From O2-02-FULL-42-9 sp038043025 (lineage in GTDB: Bacteria; Pseudomonadota; Gammaproteobacteria; UBA12402), in NCBI GenBank assembly GCA_038043025.1, contig JBBTCW010000041.1, positions 1 through 63,840 on the forward strand: DNA of 63,840 nt, written 5' to 3'. The position numbers and the translations under genes are program-made. The notes beneath the pieces were generated by a model that made no database searches, was not told where the DNA came from, and was given only the letters and a program-made list of their open reading frames with translations. Below are positions 17,356 through 26,785 of this stretch, piece after piece (position 1 is the stretch's first letter; the number at the start of each line of letters is the position of its first letter).

Positions 17356-18981
17356 TTATCCCTTTTTATCCCCTGTTGCACTCTCAATAAAACTCGTAAA
17401 CAGCGGATGTCCATCGCGCGGATTCGAGGTAAATTCTGGATGAAACTGGCACGCGACAAACCATGGATGATCCGCTAATTCAATCATCTCCACTAAGTTG
17501 CCATCTTCCGATATACCTGAAATCACTAACCCTTGCTTGACTAACTCATCGCGATATTTATCGTTGACTTCATAACGATGACGATGACGTTCGATAATTT
17601 TATCTTGTCCATAAATGCGCGCCGCCAATGAATCTCTTTTCAATAAACACACGTGCCCACCCAGACGCAGGGTGCCGCCTAAATGAGGATGTTTCCCTAT
17701 TTTTCTCATTTCACCACTTTTATCCATCCACTCGGTAATCAATCCAACAACGGGGTGTGTCGTGTTTTTGTTAAATTCTGTACTGTTAGCATCTGACATG
17801 CCGGCTTTGTTGCGCGCAAATTCAATCAACGCAACTTGCAATCCCAAACAAATTCCTAAAAATGGGATATGATGTTCACGTGCATACTGCACTGCCAAAA
17901 TTTTTCCTTCAATACCACGTTCGCCAAAACCACCTGGAATTAAAATTGCATCATACGCCTTTAAACAATCCGCCCCATGTGCCTCGAGTGTTTCAGATTC
18001 AATATAATCGATATCAATATTTGTTTGCGTGTGGATACCCGCATGAATTAATGCCTCGGATAACGATTTATACGAATCACGAATATCCATGTATTTTCCG
18101 ACCATGGCAATCAACACGGATCGCTGCGGATTGTTTTGTGCGTCAACGACCGCTTGCCACTCCGACAAATTCGGCTTTTTTGCTTTGATATTTAATTTTT
18201 CAACCACAATGGCATCCAACCCACTTTCATGCAGAGCGATGGGCAATTGATAAATGCTTTCCACATCTAAAGCGGGAATAACGGCATGTTTTTCGACGTT
18301 GGTAAACAATGCAATCTTCTCGCGCAACTTATCCGATAACGCTTGACCCGAACGACATAATAAAATATCGGGCTGAATACCAATCGATCGCAATTCTTTG
18401 ACAGAATGCTGTGTGGGCTTTGTTTTTAATTCACCCGCCGTTTTAATATAAGGCACCAAGGTTAAATGAATAAACAACGTGCGCTCGCGACCTAAATCAA
18501 AACGTAACTGACGAATCGCTTCTAAAAAAGGCAAGGATTCAATATCACCGACAGTGCCGCCAATTTCCACGAGCACTACATCATTATCTTCTTCGAGCGC
18601 AGAAATATGTTTTTTAATTTCATCCGTAATATGCGGAATCACTTGAACGGTTTCGCCGAGATAATCACCCTGACGCTCTTTACGAATGACTTCAGCATAC
18701 ACACGTCCGCTGGTACAATTATTGCGTTGACTTGCTTTAAATCGAACAAACCGTTCATAATGGCCTAAATCAAGATCTGTTTCAGCACCATCGTCTGTCA
18801 CAAAAACTTCGCCATGCTGAAAAGGGTTCATCGTACCGGGATCAACATTGATATAGGGATCTAATTTGAGCATATTGATTTTAAGACCCCGAGCCTCAAG
18901 AATGGCACCGAGCGACGCGGCAGCAATGCCCTTACCTAAGGATGAAACGACCCCGCCTGTAAAGAAAATAAATCGCGCCAT
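17356..18981 (-). CDS. pyrG: CTP synthase
   Basis: Converts UTP to CTP using glutamine nitrogen. It has 541 aa from the start MARFIFFTGGVVSSLGKG, preceded by GAGGA; the 20-codon upstream extension is not conserved. The synthetase domain (1-265) contains GGVVSSLGKG, DPYINVDPGTMNPFQHGEVFVTDDG and EIGGTVGDIES. The glutaminase domain holds PGGFGERGIEGK, the nucleophile elbow GICLGLQ (Cys) and QFHPEFTSNP. In E. coli pyrG is followed by eno; here kdsA follows. Confidence 0.97.
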   Translation of the reverse strand: MARFIFFTGGVVSSLGKGIAAASLGAILEARGLKINMLKLDPYINVDPGTMNPFQHGEVFVTDDGAETDLDLGHYERFVRFKASQRNNCTSGRVYAEVIRKERQGDYLGETVQVIPHITDEIKKHISALEEDNDVVLVEIGGTVGDIESLPFLEAIRQLRFDLGRERTLFIHLTLVPYIKTAGELKTKPTQHSVKELRSIGIQPDILLCRSGQALSDKLREKIALFTNVEKHAVIPALDVESIYQLPIALHESGLDAIVVEKLNIKAKKPNLSEWQAVVDAQNNPQRSVLIAMVGKYMDIRDSYKSLSEALIHAGIHTQTNIDIDYIESETLEAHGADCLKAYDAILIPGGFGERGIEGKILAVQYAREHHIPFLGICLGLQVALIEFARNKAGMSDANSTEFNKNTTHPVVGLITEWMDKSGEMRKIGKHPHLGGTLRLGGHVCLLKRDSLAARIYGQDKIIERHRHRYEVNDKYRDELVKQGLVISGISEDGNLVEMIELADHPWFVACQFHPEFTSNPRDGHPLFTSFIESATGDKKG

Positions 18982-19135
18982 TATGTCCTCGAATATTGCT
19001 GAAATAGGAACATTAACAAAATCGCTACGCTGGTGCAACATACCATAATTAGAACACTATTTGAACATTTTTTTGCAAAAATTAGAGTTTTATTTAACCA
19101 ATATTAAAAAAACCACTGAAAACATAGATTATAAA

Positions 19136-19216
19136 TTGACTATCTGACCGTCTCGCTTTAGGCTTAAGTACTGTAAAACGATTTATCGTTTTTTTTTGTC
19201 TTTTTTAGGCCTAAAC
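19136..19216 (+). promoter_or_regulatory. Promoter and structured leader of the 63-aa membrane protein
   Basis: TTGACT (19136-19141), 17 bp, TAGGCT (19159-19164) make a plausible promoter. Next comes a terminator-like hairpin AAAACGAT-TT-ATCGTTTT (19175-19192) with a run of T to 19197. TTTAGGC at 19157-19163 can pair with GCCTAAA at 19210-19216, just before the AAGGAG ribosome site. Alternative pairings of this kind could form an attenuator; this is inference from base-pairing only. Confidence 0.4.
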
Positions 19217-19229
19217 AAGGAGAAGCAAT

Positions 19230-19421
19230 ATGTTACGTAAATTTGTTGGATGGTTATTGATCTTTGCTGCAATTATTGTTGCAATTTTAGGGGTCAGCCT
19301 CCCAAGAGCTCAGTTGCAATTGGTCATCTACGTGACCAATTTCTTTGATATCATGTTTCCAATCTTAGTGGTTGGTGCATTGATCAATTACATCTGGAAA
19401 AGCAATAGCTGTTGCCAATAA
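19230..19421 (+). CDS. 63-aa two-helix membrane protein
   Basis: A small protein of unknown function with two hydrophobic helices (about 6-24 and 38-56) and a short tail ending SNSCCQ with two adjacent cysteines. An excellent ribosome site (AAGGAG, 7 nt before ATG) and a strong terminator after the stop show it is an independently expressed gene. I do not recognise its family. The Cys pair and short loop might suit a metal- or stress-responsive membrane peptide, but nothing in the sequence proves that. Confidence 0.75.
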   Translation: MLRKFVGWLLIFAAIIVAILGVSLPRAQLQLVIYVTNFFDIMFPILVVGALINYIWKSNSCCQ

Positions 19422-19443
19422 CTGTTGCTAATTGATTTTTTAG

Positions 19444-19475
19444 AAAAAAGCCTCGCCAAAAAGTGGGGCTTTTTT
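19444..19475. terminator. Bidirectional intrinsic terminator
   Basis: Stem AAAAAGCCTC / GGGGCTTTTT (one G-U pair) around GCCAAAAAGT, with T-runs on both strands. It separates the 63-aa protein gene from the convergent tilS, whose stop is 6 bp away. Confidence 0.85.
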
Positions 19476-19480
19476 ATGCC

Positions 19481-20734
19481 CTATGCCCATTGAAAGCTCA
19501 AATCTTCATATCCCTCACAAACAGCATAACCCACGATCGCCGCCAACTGATCACCCGCAAAAATTAATGGCACACGATCACGTTCCCAGGGTGGCACTGC
19601 CCACTCCTGAAATAATTTTTTTAATTCATGTGTGCCCGTTCGTCCCTTTAATCGGCAAACTTCGCCACCACGCCGAAATCTGACAGTCATGTTTCGGCGA
19701 GCACCCTGACAAATCAACACACCTGTCTTTACGGGAAGTGGTTGAACACCATCCCAATTGTATTCCACTGAACCGTCATGCCTATCACGCACTGGCATGA
19801 CGTATAAATCATCACCAAAACGCCGCACTTCTACATTTGACCATTGTACGCAAGGAGTTGCGTCTTCTCGCGCCATCACAACATCATCAACAATATGCTG
19901 TAGTTTAATCGTACTCGGCAATAAATAATCTTGTTGGTGAAGCCAATAACGCAACAGATTTTTTTGTCGCGCGCAGGATAACGCACGTAATCGCTGAACA
20001 GATAACCCCTGTTCACTTTTAACTTGTTGCAAATCCATTTGTGCTAAATCTTCTAACAAATTTTTTGTTTCTGCTGAGTGCGCGGCTACACGCGCAATGG
20101 TTTCTGACATATTCGGCCAGCGCGACTTCAATAATGGCATGATGCGAGCGCGCAAAAAATTTCGCGTAAATTGTTCATCTAAATTAGTGGAATCCTCGAC
20201 CCAATGCAACTGATGTTCTTTTGCATAATCTAAAATTTTTTGTTTAGAAATCGAAAGCAATGGGCGCGCCAAATACCCACGTGAAAACGGCATAGATTGC
20301 GGCATCGCTGCCAAACCCCGAACCCCTGCGCCGCGCAAAAATTGCAACAAACATGTTTCTGCCTGATCCTCTTGATGCTGCGCCGTCAGCAAAACATCAT
20401 CGACTTGCATTAATGTCGCCAATGCATGGTATCTGGCTTTTCGCGCTTCTGCTTCTAAACTTTGTTTCGCCGTTTTTTTAATAGCCACATATAACGTTTT
20501 ACAATTCACTTGTAATGCCTGACACACCTGCTCGCAATGCGTCACCCACTTATCCGCATCTGATTGCAAGCCATGGTGCACATGCACCGCATGAATCGTA
20601 CGATGAGGATATTGCTTGCGTCGCTCACACGCGGCATGTAATAAAACATGCGAATCCACGCCACCACTGTAGGCGATCCAAATCGTTGCAGGATCAGGAT
20701 GTTTTTGTAAAAGATTATTCAGTTCATCAAACAT
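19481..20734 (-). CDS. tilS: tRNA(Ile)-lysidine synthetase
   Basis: Modifies C34 of tRNA-Ile(CAU) to lysidine, changing both codon and charging identity. It has 417 aa with the N-type ATP pyrophosphatase loop YSGGVDSHVLLH near 21-32, the HHGLQSDADKW region, the QHQEDQAET motif and EDSTNLDEQFTRNFLR. A C-terminal TilS substrate-binding domain ends VRFRRGGEVCRLKGRTGTHELKKLFQEW-like, as in E. coli. It normally follows accA and does so here, with repeat-filled DNA between. Confidence 0.95.
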   Translation of the reverse strand: MFDELNNLLQKHPDPATIWIAYSGGVDSHVLLHAACERRKQYPHRTIHAVHVHHGLQSDADKWVTHCEQVCQALQVNCKTLYVAIKKTAKQSLEAEARKARYHALATLMQVDDVLLTAQHQEDQAETCLLQFLRGAGVRGLAAMPQSMPFSRGYLARPLLSISKQKILDYAKEHQLHWVEDSTNLDEQFTRNFLRARIMPLLKSRWPNMSETIARVAAHSAETKNLLEDLAQMDLQQVKSEQGLSVQRLRALSCARQKNLLRYWLHQQDYLLPSTIKLQHIVDDVVMAREDATPCVQWSNVEVRRFGDDLYVMPVRDRHDGSVEYNWDGVQPLPVKTGVLICQGARRNMTVRFRRGGEVCRLKGRTGTHELKKLFQEWAVPPWERDRVPLIFAGDQLAAIVGYAVCEGYEDLSFQWA

Positions 20735-20753
20735 AGGAGTCTCTTAGCAAAAC

Positions 20754-21093
20754 TGTCATGCCGCGGTTTAACCGCGGCATCCAGACTTTCGTCATACCGG
20801 CGAAAGCCGGTATCCAGTGATTATATATAATTAACGGCACTCCGTTATCATAATCTTTAATATAAATTTTTCTGGATCCCGCGATCAAGCCGCGGGATGA
20901 CAAAACACTTTCCTGTCATGCCCCGCAGTTTAACCGCGGCATCCAGACTTTCGTCATACCGGCGAAAGCCGGTATCCAGTGATTATAATAACGGTATTCC
21001 GTTATTATAATCTTTAATATAAATTCTCTGGATCCCGCGATCAAGTCGCGGGATGACAGAGCCTGGATCCCGCGATCAAGTCGCGGGATGACA
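20754..21093. repeat. Tandem composite palindromic repeats (tilS-accA interval)
   Basis: This 372-bp gene-free interval (20735-21106) consists almost wholly of hairpins. Two tandem units (20754-20902 and 20914-21058) each contain, in order, GCCGCGGTTTAACCGCGGC-type, ATACCGGCGAAAGCCGGTAT, AACGG...CCGTT and ATCCCGCGATCAAG[CT]CGCGGGAT hairpins, bounded by TGTCATG and GATGACA. An extra copy of the last hairpin follows (21063-21093). A third unit lies at 43145-43263, and the last hairpin alone lies inside dnaE (29861-29891). Confidence 0.9.
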
Positions 21094-21106
21094 AAACGCA
21101 ACTCAT

Positions 21107-22054
21107 TTAATACGCCATCAATTTCTGATATCGCTCTTTGAGCACTTGATCAATCGGCTTCGCTTGTAATATCTTCAACTGTTCTTTCAACGCTTGTTTT
21201 AACCGCACCGCCATATCATCCACATCACGATGCGCGCCACCTAATGGCTCTCGCAACACGTGATCGATCAATCTTAATCGTGATAAATTAGCGGCCGTTA
21301 AACCTAACGCTTCTGCCGCCTCCGTGGCTTTATTAGAATCTTTCCATAAAATCGACGCGCAACCTTCAGGAGAAATCACCGAATAAACACTATATTGCAA
21401 CATCATAATGCAATCACCCACGCCAATCGCAAGCGCCCCACCAGACCCCCCTTCACCGGTAACCGTACAAATGATTGGCGTTTTTAATTGTGACATCATT
21501 TGTAAATTTCGCGCAATCGCTTCACTCTGATTATGTTCTTCTGCATCAATGCCCGGATCAGCACCCGGCGTATCAATAAATGTTAAGAGTGGTAATTGAA
21601 ATTTTTCAGCTAATTGCATAATGCGCAATGCTTTGCGATAAGCTTCGGGGCGCGGCATACCAAAATTACGTACGACCTTTTCCGTTGTTTTTCGCCCTTT
21701 TTGATGACCCAAAATCACCACCGATTCGCCATCCAAACGCGCTAATCCACCTACAATCGCTGACCCCCTTCCGTAATGACGATCGCCTTGCAATTCATCA
21801 AAATCTGTAAATATTTTTTCAATGTAATCCAACATATTAGGGCGTTGTGGATGTCTCGCAATTTGCACAACTTGCATCGGTTTTAAATCAGCAAAAATGG
21901 ATTGCGTTAACTGTTCGCATCGCTGCTCTAATTTAACAATTTCATGGGTAATATCGAGAGCGGTGCCATTTGTCATTTGTAAATTACGTAATTCTTCGAT
22001 TTTTGCTTGCAGCTCAGCAATGGGTTGCTCAAAAGTTAAAAAATCCAAATTCAT
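21107..22054 (-). CDS. accA: Acetyl-CoA carboxylase carboxyltransferase subunit alpha
   Basis: Alpha subunit of the carboxyltransferase that makes malonyl-CoA, the first step of fatty-acid synthesis. It has 315 aa from MNLDFLTFEQPIAELQAKIEEL, with AGGAT 8 nt upstream; the upstream GTG start is less good. Family signatures include IARHPQRPNMLDYI, GDRHYGRGSAIVGG, FIDTPGADPGI and GEGGSGGALAIGVGD. A TATAAT -10 box lies at 22090-22095 on the minus strand. accA usually follows dnaE; here surface genes and an inverted dnaE separate it from rnhB. Confidence 0.96.
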   Translation of the reverse strand: MNLDFLTFEQPIAELQAKIEELRNLQMTNGTALDITHEIVKLEQRCEQLTQSIFADLKPMQVVQIARHPQRPNMLDYIEKIFTDFDELQGDRHYGRGSAIVGGLARLDGESVVILGHQKGRKTTEKVVRNFGMPRPEAYRKALRIMQLAEKFQLPLLTFIDTPGADPGIDAEEHNQSEAIARNLQMMSQLKTPIICTVTGEGGSGGALAIGVGDCIMMLQYSVYSVISPEGCASILWKDSNKATEAAEALGLTAANLSRLRLIDHVLREPLGGAHRDVDDMAVRLKQALKEQLKILQAKPIDQVLKERYQKLMAY

Positions 22055-22253
22055 AGCCATAATCCTATTTGTCCATATCTTGAGCACGAATTATACAGCG
22101 CTATGCCATCAAAAATCCACTTTATCAATCCTGTTTATACCGCAGTATCGCAAAAAAAACACAAAAAATATCCTCATTCGTATGGCAATGCCCAGAAAGC
22201 CATGCTAACAATATATAGAGGGAAGAAAAAACAACGGAAAGTGAGGTACTGGC

Positions 22254-22904
22254 ATGAACAGGAAGTTATGCGTTACAGGGATTAGCGCAGCCGTGCTGAC
22301 GTTCGCACTGGGCACAGTCATCACCGCTGCTGCATCATCGACGATCCAAAACTCTATCACGCGCCTTAAAAGCGTCTATATTGGCATGTTACTCGGCGCC
22401 ACTGAAACGCATTATGGCCTATCTGGATTTGATAGCCCAGCACAGAGCCAAGAAGTTGATAACGGTACCATCAACAGTTCCAATTTCGGCTATCGAGGCA
22501 TTTTAGGTTATCAATTCAATAATTATATTGCGGCCGAAGCGTCATACACCCGATACGGTACCACAACCGGCGATCATTTGGCCTATAGCAATGGTGGCTC
22601 AGCGAATGCGGCCGGTACGATTCGAGAATATTCAGCCGAACTCATGGGAAAATTCATGTATCCGCTGGCGCAAGAAGTCAATATTTTTGCGCGCGCAGGC
22701 GCTGCTTATATTCATTCACGCGCTAAAAATGACAGTGGTTTAAGTAAAACACGCAAAGCGATCTCTCCCGCATACGGCTTAGGCGTTGATTTCAATATCA
22801 CGAAGCAGTTTGTGATCGATATTTCTTATAATCAAGTGCACGGCAACAGTAAAATCCAACCCGCAGATTTATTTGGGTTAGGGTTTTATTATCATTTCTC
22901 CTAA
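22254..22904 (+). CDS. Small outer-membrane beta-barrel protein
   Basis: A 216-aa secreted protein with a signal peptide (about 1-27, hydrophobic core, AAASS cleavage region) followed by alternating strands of an 8-stranded OMP_b-brl/OmpA-like barrel (YIGMLLGATETHYG, FGYRGILGYQFNNYIAAEASYTR-type strands). It ends in YYHFS, with aromatic residues near the C-terminus as in outer-membrane proteins. A GAGG ribosome site precedes ATG. The function is unknown; similar barrels serve as surface or attachment proteins. Its stop codon overlaps the start of a TCCTCAGCTCAG element. Confidence 0.75.
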   Translation: MNRKLCVTGISAAVLTFALGTVITAAASSTIQNSITRLKSVYIGMLLGATETHYGLSGFDSPAQSQEVDNGTINSSNFGYRGILGYQFNNYIAAEASYTRYGTTTGDHLAYSNGGSANAAGTIREYSAELMGKFMYPLAQEVNIFARAGAAYIHSRAKNDSGLSKTRKAISPAYGLGVDFNITKQFVIDISYNQVHGNSKIQPADLFGLGFYYHFS

Positions 22905-23053
22905 TCCTCAGCTCAGAGATAAGCTGGTATTCATTGGTAGAATGGCATTTACCAGAAGTAATGATGAATTATTTTGAATCAGATGAACGTTTTGCGTCCT
23001 CTGAGGTGAGACATACTTGTACCCCTGAGCTTGATCAACCTGTTCGCATCAAC
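22903..23053 (+). repeat. TCCTCAGCTCAG element after the small OMP
   Basis: Copy read on the plus strand from TCCTCAGCTCAGAGATAAGC to CCTGTTCGCATCAAC, abutting the OMP stop. An insertion ATACTTGTACCCCTGAGCTT near its end is also found at the right edge of the window (63755-63790). The frame gives a peptide EWHLPEVMMNYFESDERFA shared with the 59-kb copies. The adhesin stop codon (23049-23051) lies in its last bases. Confidence 0.8.
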
Positions 23054-26000
23054 TCTTATCATAATCATAATGATACCCACACCAAAGATCTGAATCGGTT
23101 GCAGAACAGAAATTAGATGTGCTCGATGTTGGATGATCAAATCCAGCATGAGTTGCTCCAGACACTGGCACACTGGTCGCCGTTAACGGAAGCTGTGCAC
23201 CCGACGTCAATATATAATTGCAATATAAATTTTTAGCCGCAGGAAAGTCATAGCGAGCGGATTGTAGATGATCAAACCGTGTTTTTTTTCCAACAAAGGG
23301 TGCGCTAAAATCATAATGATTTTCCTTTTGATCCGTCACACGAACAGTCACTGGCCCCCCGCCGTCCGGGATATTCGCATTAATCTCCTCCACCGTTGGA
23401 CATTGAATATGCTGTGTCACTGATACCGCATTCACTGTAACCGTTAACACGGCCACTTTTACAGAAGTGCCGATCGTATTCGTACCCGATATGTCAATCG
23501 CATAATCTCCTGTCTTAATCGTCTTATCGAAACTGCCTTCTAATTTTATTCCATCAAACGTCAAATGAAATCCCGTCGGTTGCGACGTCACTTCATAACT
23601 TAAATTACCACTCTTCGTCGGATTACTAAATAATGCGGGCAAATCCACAGGCTTCTTAGGATCAATCGTCGTGCCCGCTTGAAATGGCGTTGAAATCTTT
23701 GCGTCTTGGTACCAAACCGGTGCGCCCGCAATGTCTAACGCAAAGTTTTGCGAATTAGATTTATCCGCCGTGTTGGTTGCGGCAATCGCTAAGGTTTCTT
23801 CAGACAGTGTCGCCTCGGTTGGTGTACCCGTTAACATCACTTTGGCTGTCTTCGGGCTCACTTGATCGACCGTTGCTGTTAACCCATGTTCCACCCAAGT
23901 CGCTTTACCAGCAATGGTGATATTAGAAACATCTCCAGAACCTGCAATAATATCGGCAATATCTGTCGCCGGTAACGCGGTATTCACCGTTAAGTGATCA
24001 ATCGGATGCACTGTGATAGTCGGCGCGACCGTTGCACTGGCCGTCACGGTCAATGTTGCCGCTTTTTCCGTCGTCTGATGCGCCGGATCGACTGATGTAC
24101 CATCATTATTATTACCTAAAATTTCAACGTGATACGTACCCGCCGCAACATTGGCATCCAAATTACCGGTTAATTGAGCACCTGAGATGGACAAATGAAA
24201 TCCGTTCGGTTGTGATTTAATGGAATAACTCAAATCACCACTCTTCAGCGGATTTTGGAATAAATCTAATGCGCTTAAATCAATCGCCGAAATATTTTCA
24301 CCCGGCACCCATGCATTTGTAATCGTCGCATTTTGTTTCCATAACGGTCGACCCGCCACATTTAATTGGAACGGTTGTGAATTGGTTTTGCTCGTCGAAT
24401 TGGTCGCTGCAATGGTTAACGTTTCTTCTGCAAATGTCGCATCGGTTGGTGTACCGCTTAACATGATTTTATCGGTCGTTACATCAACCGACACAACTGT
24501 CGCCGTTAATCCGTGCGCACTCCAAGTTGCATTGTCATCAATCGTCACCGACGAAATCGTCCCGCTACCCGCCGTAATATCAGCAATATCTGTCGCCGGT
24601 AATGCCGTTCCAACCGTCACATGATCAATGGGATTAATGGTAATCGTTGGATCCGTTGCGGCCGTCACGCTAACATGAATCGTTGCTGCTTTTACAGAAG
24701 TGCCGATCGTATTCGTACCCGATATTTCAATCGCATAATCTCCTGTCGCAATCGTATTATCTAAACTGCCTTTTAATTCTGTTCCATCAACCGTCAAATG
24801 AAATCCCGTCGGTTGCAACGCCACTTCATAACTTAAATTACCACTCTTCGTCGGATTACTAAATAAATCTAATGCGGTTAAACCCACGGGTGTAATCGTC
24901 GTGCCCGCTTCAAATGGCGTTGAAATCGTTGCATCTTGTTTCCAAACCGGTGCGCCCGCAATATTAAGATAAAAGTTATTGGATACAGGAAGCCCTGCCG
25001 TATTAGTCGCATCGAGTTTCAATGTTTCTTCTGAAAACGTCGCATCGGTTGGCGTACCGCTTAACATGATTTTATCGGTCGTTGCATTGACCGACACAAC
25101 TGTCGCCGTTAATCCGTGCGCGCTCCAAGTTGCATGATCATTAATCGTCACCGATGAAATCGTCCCGCTGCCAGCGGTAATGTCTGCAATATCTGTCGCC
25201 GGCAACGCGGCATTTACCGTGAAGTGATCAATGGGATGTACCGTTATGGTAGGCGGCGTCGGCGTGCCGATTTCAATCGGAATAACAATTGCATCGGCAC
25301 TCTCTCCGGCAAAGTTGCTGGCTTTTACAGCGACATTATATTCCATATTATCAGTAGCAGGTGTTCCAGTAATAGAAAACGTATTGGCGCCTTTATCATA
25401 GACAGCCGTTAATCCAGAATTTTTTAATATGCCATTATTAATGGCATTGGTATTAAAAGTCGTGCTATTGAGCGCGCTATTCGGATCAAAAAACATGCCC
25501 TTGGAACTCGTCAAATCATCATAATTAAGCGCCTGCGTACTGTACCTAAATGCCTCGCCTTGCTTTGCTTTTTGTGTCGGCACCGGTTGTGGAAAATTCG
25601 GATTCACGTAAGGCGCATCTGACACGCCCGGTGCTTTTTTCTTAGTGGTAAGCAAAGGCGGTATCAAAGACACCGGTGCCGCCACTGTCGCTTCATCACG
25701 CACGGCCAACACTTGATCCATATGCACCGCCGGTTGGCCTGTCCAATCGGACAAATCACCCGGCGCATCTTGTGTAGACAAGTTATAAAGCGCCGGTGCC
25801 GTTTTTGTATCTCCATCCAAACTATAATTTAAATTTAAACTCGCTTGCGTATCATTATTTGTCCCCGTTTGTGCAATCAAACGATCACCGGATAACACAA
25901 CTTCAAGCTGCGAACCAGCCGCACTCGGCACCAACCAAGAAACACCGACTTTATAATCATCATACGGTTTACGATTGCTCGCCAATAATTGTAATTTGAC

Positions 26001-26753
26001 ACGCTTTGATAAAAGCTGATTAAGACTGACGGTTGCGCCCAACCCCGAGGCGTTTTTCGCATCGTTGTCGCTATAACGCGCATTATAATTTACATTATCA
26101 TAATTTAATTGCAATCCAATCAACGTAGAAGGCAAAGGTCGCACATCAACACCTGCGCTTGCGCCCATATCCGTTGCGCCCGCAACATGCCGTAAATTCG
26201 TCACCGTCGTGCTCGACGCATTTACATAATTTTTGTCGCGTAACGTTTCGCTAATCGCACGACTGTACATCGCATTTAAATTAAGATCTTGAACCAGTTT
26301 ATTAGATATAAGATATTGATATGTCAAGCCATAGGCCGGTTGATTCACCCATTCACCGGTTTTGCCCGAGGCAAAATTAAAATCGATATTTTGCGCCAGA
26401 TTTTCAGCGGTTACTTTTACGCGTTGATGATGGGTTAATGCGCGCGCCGCTGTTGCATCAATACGGCGTTGATTGGCGCCATATTCTGCCCCGATTGAAA
26501 TCGCATTATGTTTAAAAATGGATTGCGTGAAACGACCTTGAAAAATAGCGCCGAATGTTTCACTATATTGCAGCCCGAGCGACAAAGGGCTATGCAAGCC
26601 AAACATGTCTGACGTTAAATTAAGTGTAGGATCTTGCGTCACAACAACTTGTTGCTGCGGGACAACGCGCGGGCTGGATACCGCGCCCACGATAATCGGG
26701 CTCATTAAAAGCAAGAATAAAATAGACGCTATTCTTCTCATTATTTTTTTCAC
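23049..26753 (-). CDS. Large adhesin-like surface protein with Ig-type repeats
   Basis: A 1234-aa exported protein. The signal peptide is MKKIMRRIASILFLLL...GAVSS (1-27). Residues 45-315 look like outer-membrane beta strands (SPLSLGLQYSETFGAIFQG and similar). A Pro-rich linker covers 335-400, and a putative Ig/He_PIG module covers 395-497. Three long repeats follow at about 500-697, 701-906 and 910-1108; each is two Ig-like units (TITVHPIDH...LPATDIADI; WKQDATISTPF...SGTNTIGTSVK). A 125-aa Cys-containing C-terminal domain completes it. Probably a surface adhesin or invasin-like protein; the transport mode is uncertain. It follows a barrel gene by 32 bp on the same strand. The repeats are near-identical in DNA, so copy-number variation is likely. 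Confidence 0.75.
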   Translation of the reverse strand: MKKIMRRIASILFLLLMSPIIVGAVSSPRVVPQQQVVVTQDPTLNLTSDMFGLHSPLSLGLQYSETFGAIFQGRFTQSIFKHNAISIGAEYGANQRRIDATAARALTHHQRVKVTAENLAQNIDFNFASGKTGEWVNQPAYGLTYQYLISNKLVQDLNLNAMYSRAISETLRDKNYVNASSTTVTNLRHVAGATDMGASAGVDVRPLPSTLIGLQLNYDNVNYNARYSDNDAKNASGLGATVSLNQLLSKRVKLQLLASNRKPYDDYKVGVSWLVPSAAGSQLEVVLSGDRLIAQTGTNNDTQASLNLNYSLDGDTKTAPALYNLSTQDAPGDLSDWTGQPAVHMDQVLAVRDEATVAAPVSLIPPLLTTKKKAPGVSDAPYVNPNFPQPVPTQKAKQGEAFRYSTQALNYDDLTSSKGMFFDPNSALNSTTFNTNAINNGILKNSGLTAVYDKGANTFSITGTPATDNMEYNVAVKASNFAGESADAIVIPIEIGTPTPPTITVHPIDHFTVNAALPATDIADITAGSGTISSVTINDHATWSAHGLTATVVSVNATTDKIMLSGTPTDATFSEETLKLDATNTAGLPVSNNFYLNIAGAPVWKQDATISTPFEAGTTITPVGLTALDLFSNPTKSGNLSYEVALQPTGFHLTVDGTELKGSLDNTIATGDYAIEISGTNTIGTSVKAATIHVSVTAATDPTITINPIDHVTVGTALPATDIADITAGSGTISSVTIDDNATWSAHGLTATVVSVDVTTDKIMLSGTPTDATFAEETLTIAATNSTSKTNSQPFQLNVAGRPLWKQNATITNAWVPGENISAIDLSALDLFQNPLKSGDLSYSIKSQPNGFHLSISGAQLTGNLDANVAAGTYHVEILGNNNDGTSVDPAHQTTEKAATLTVTASATVAPTITVHPIDHLTVNTALPATDIADIIAGSGDVSNITIAGKATWVEHGLTATVDQVSPKTAKVMLTGTPTEATLSEETLAIAATNTADKSNSQNFALDIAGAPVWYQDAKISTPFQAGTTIDPKKPVDLPALFSNPTKSGNLSYEVTSQPTGFHLTFDGIKLEGSFDKTIKTGDYAIDISGTNTIGTSVKVAVLTVTVNAVSVTQHIQCPTVEEINANIPDGGGPVTVRVTDQKENHYDFSAPFVGKKTRFDHLQSARYDFPAAKNLYCNYILTSGAQLPLTATSVPVSGATHAGFDHPTSSTSNFCSATDSDLWCGYHYDYDKS

Positions 26754-26785
26754 TCCGTGATATTTTTTTTGTACCTGACAATAAA

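Noticed and set aside
20754..21093. CRISPR-like array in the tilS-accA interval
   Set aside because: Units are long, palindromic and tandem without unique spacers of equal size; no cas genes are present.
22934..23116. 60-codon frame EWHLPEV... after the small OMP gene
   Set aside because: It lies inside a dispersed repeat and overlaps the adhesin 3' end; treated as repeat coding potential, not as a gene.
23049..26753. Classic intimin/invasin inverse autotransporter
   Set aside because: The N-terminal region looks barrel-like, but the LysM and typical inverse-autotransporter signatures are not visible, so only an adhesin-like label is given.
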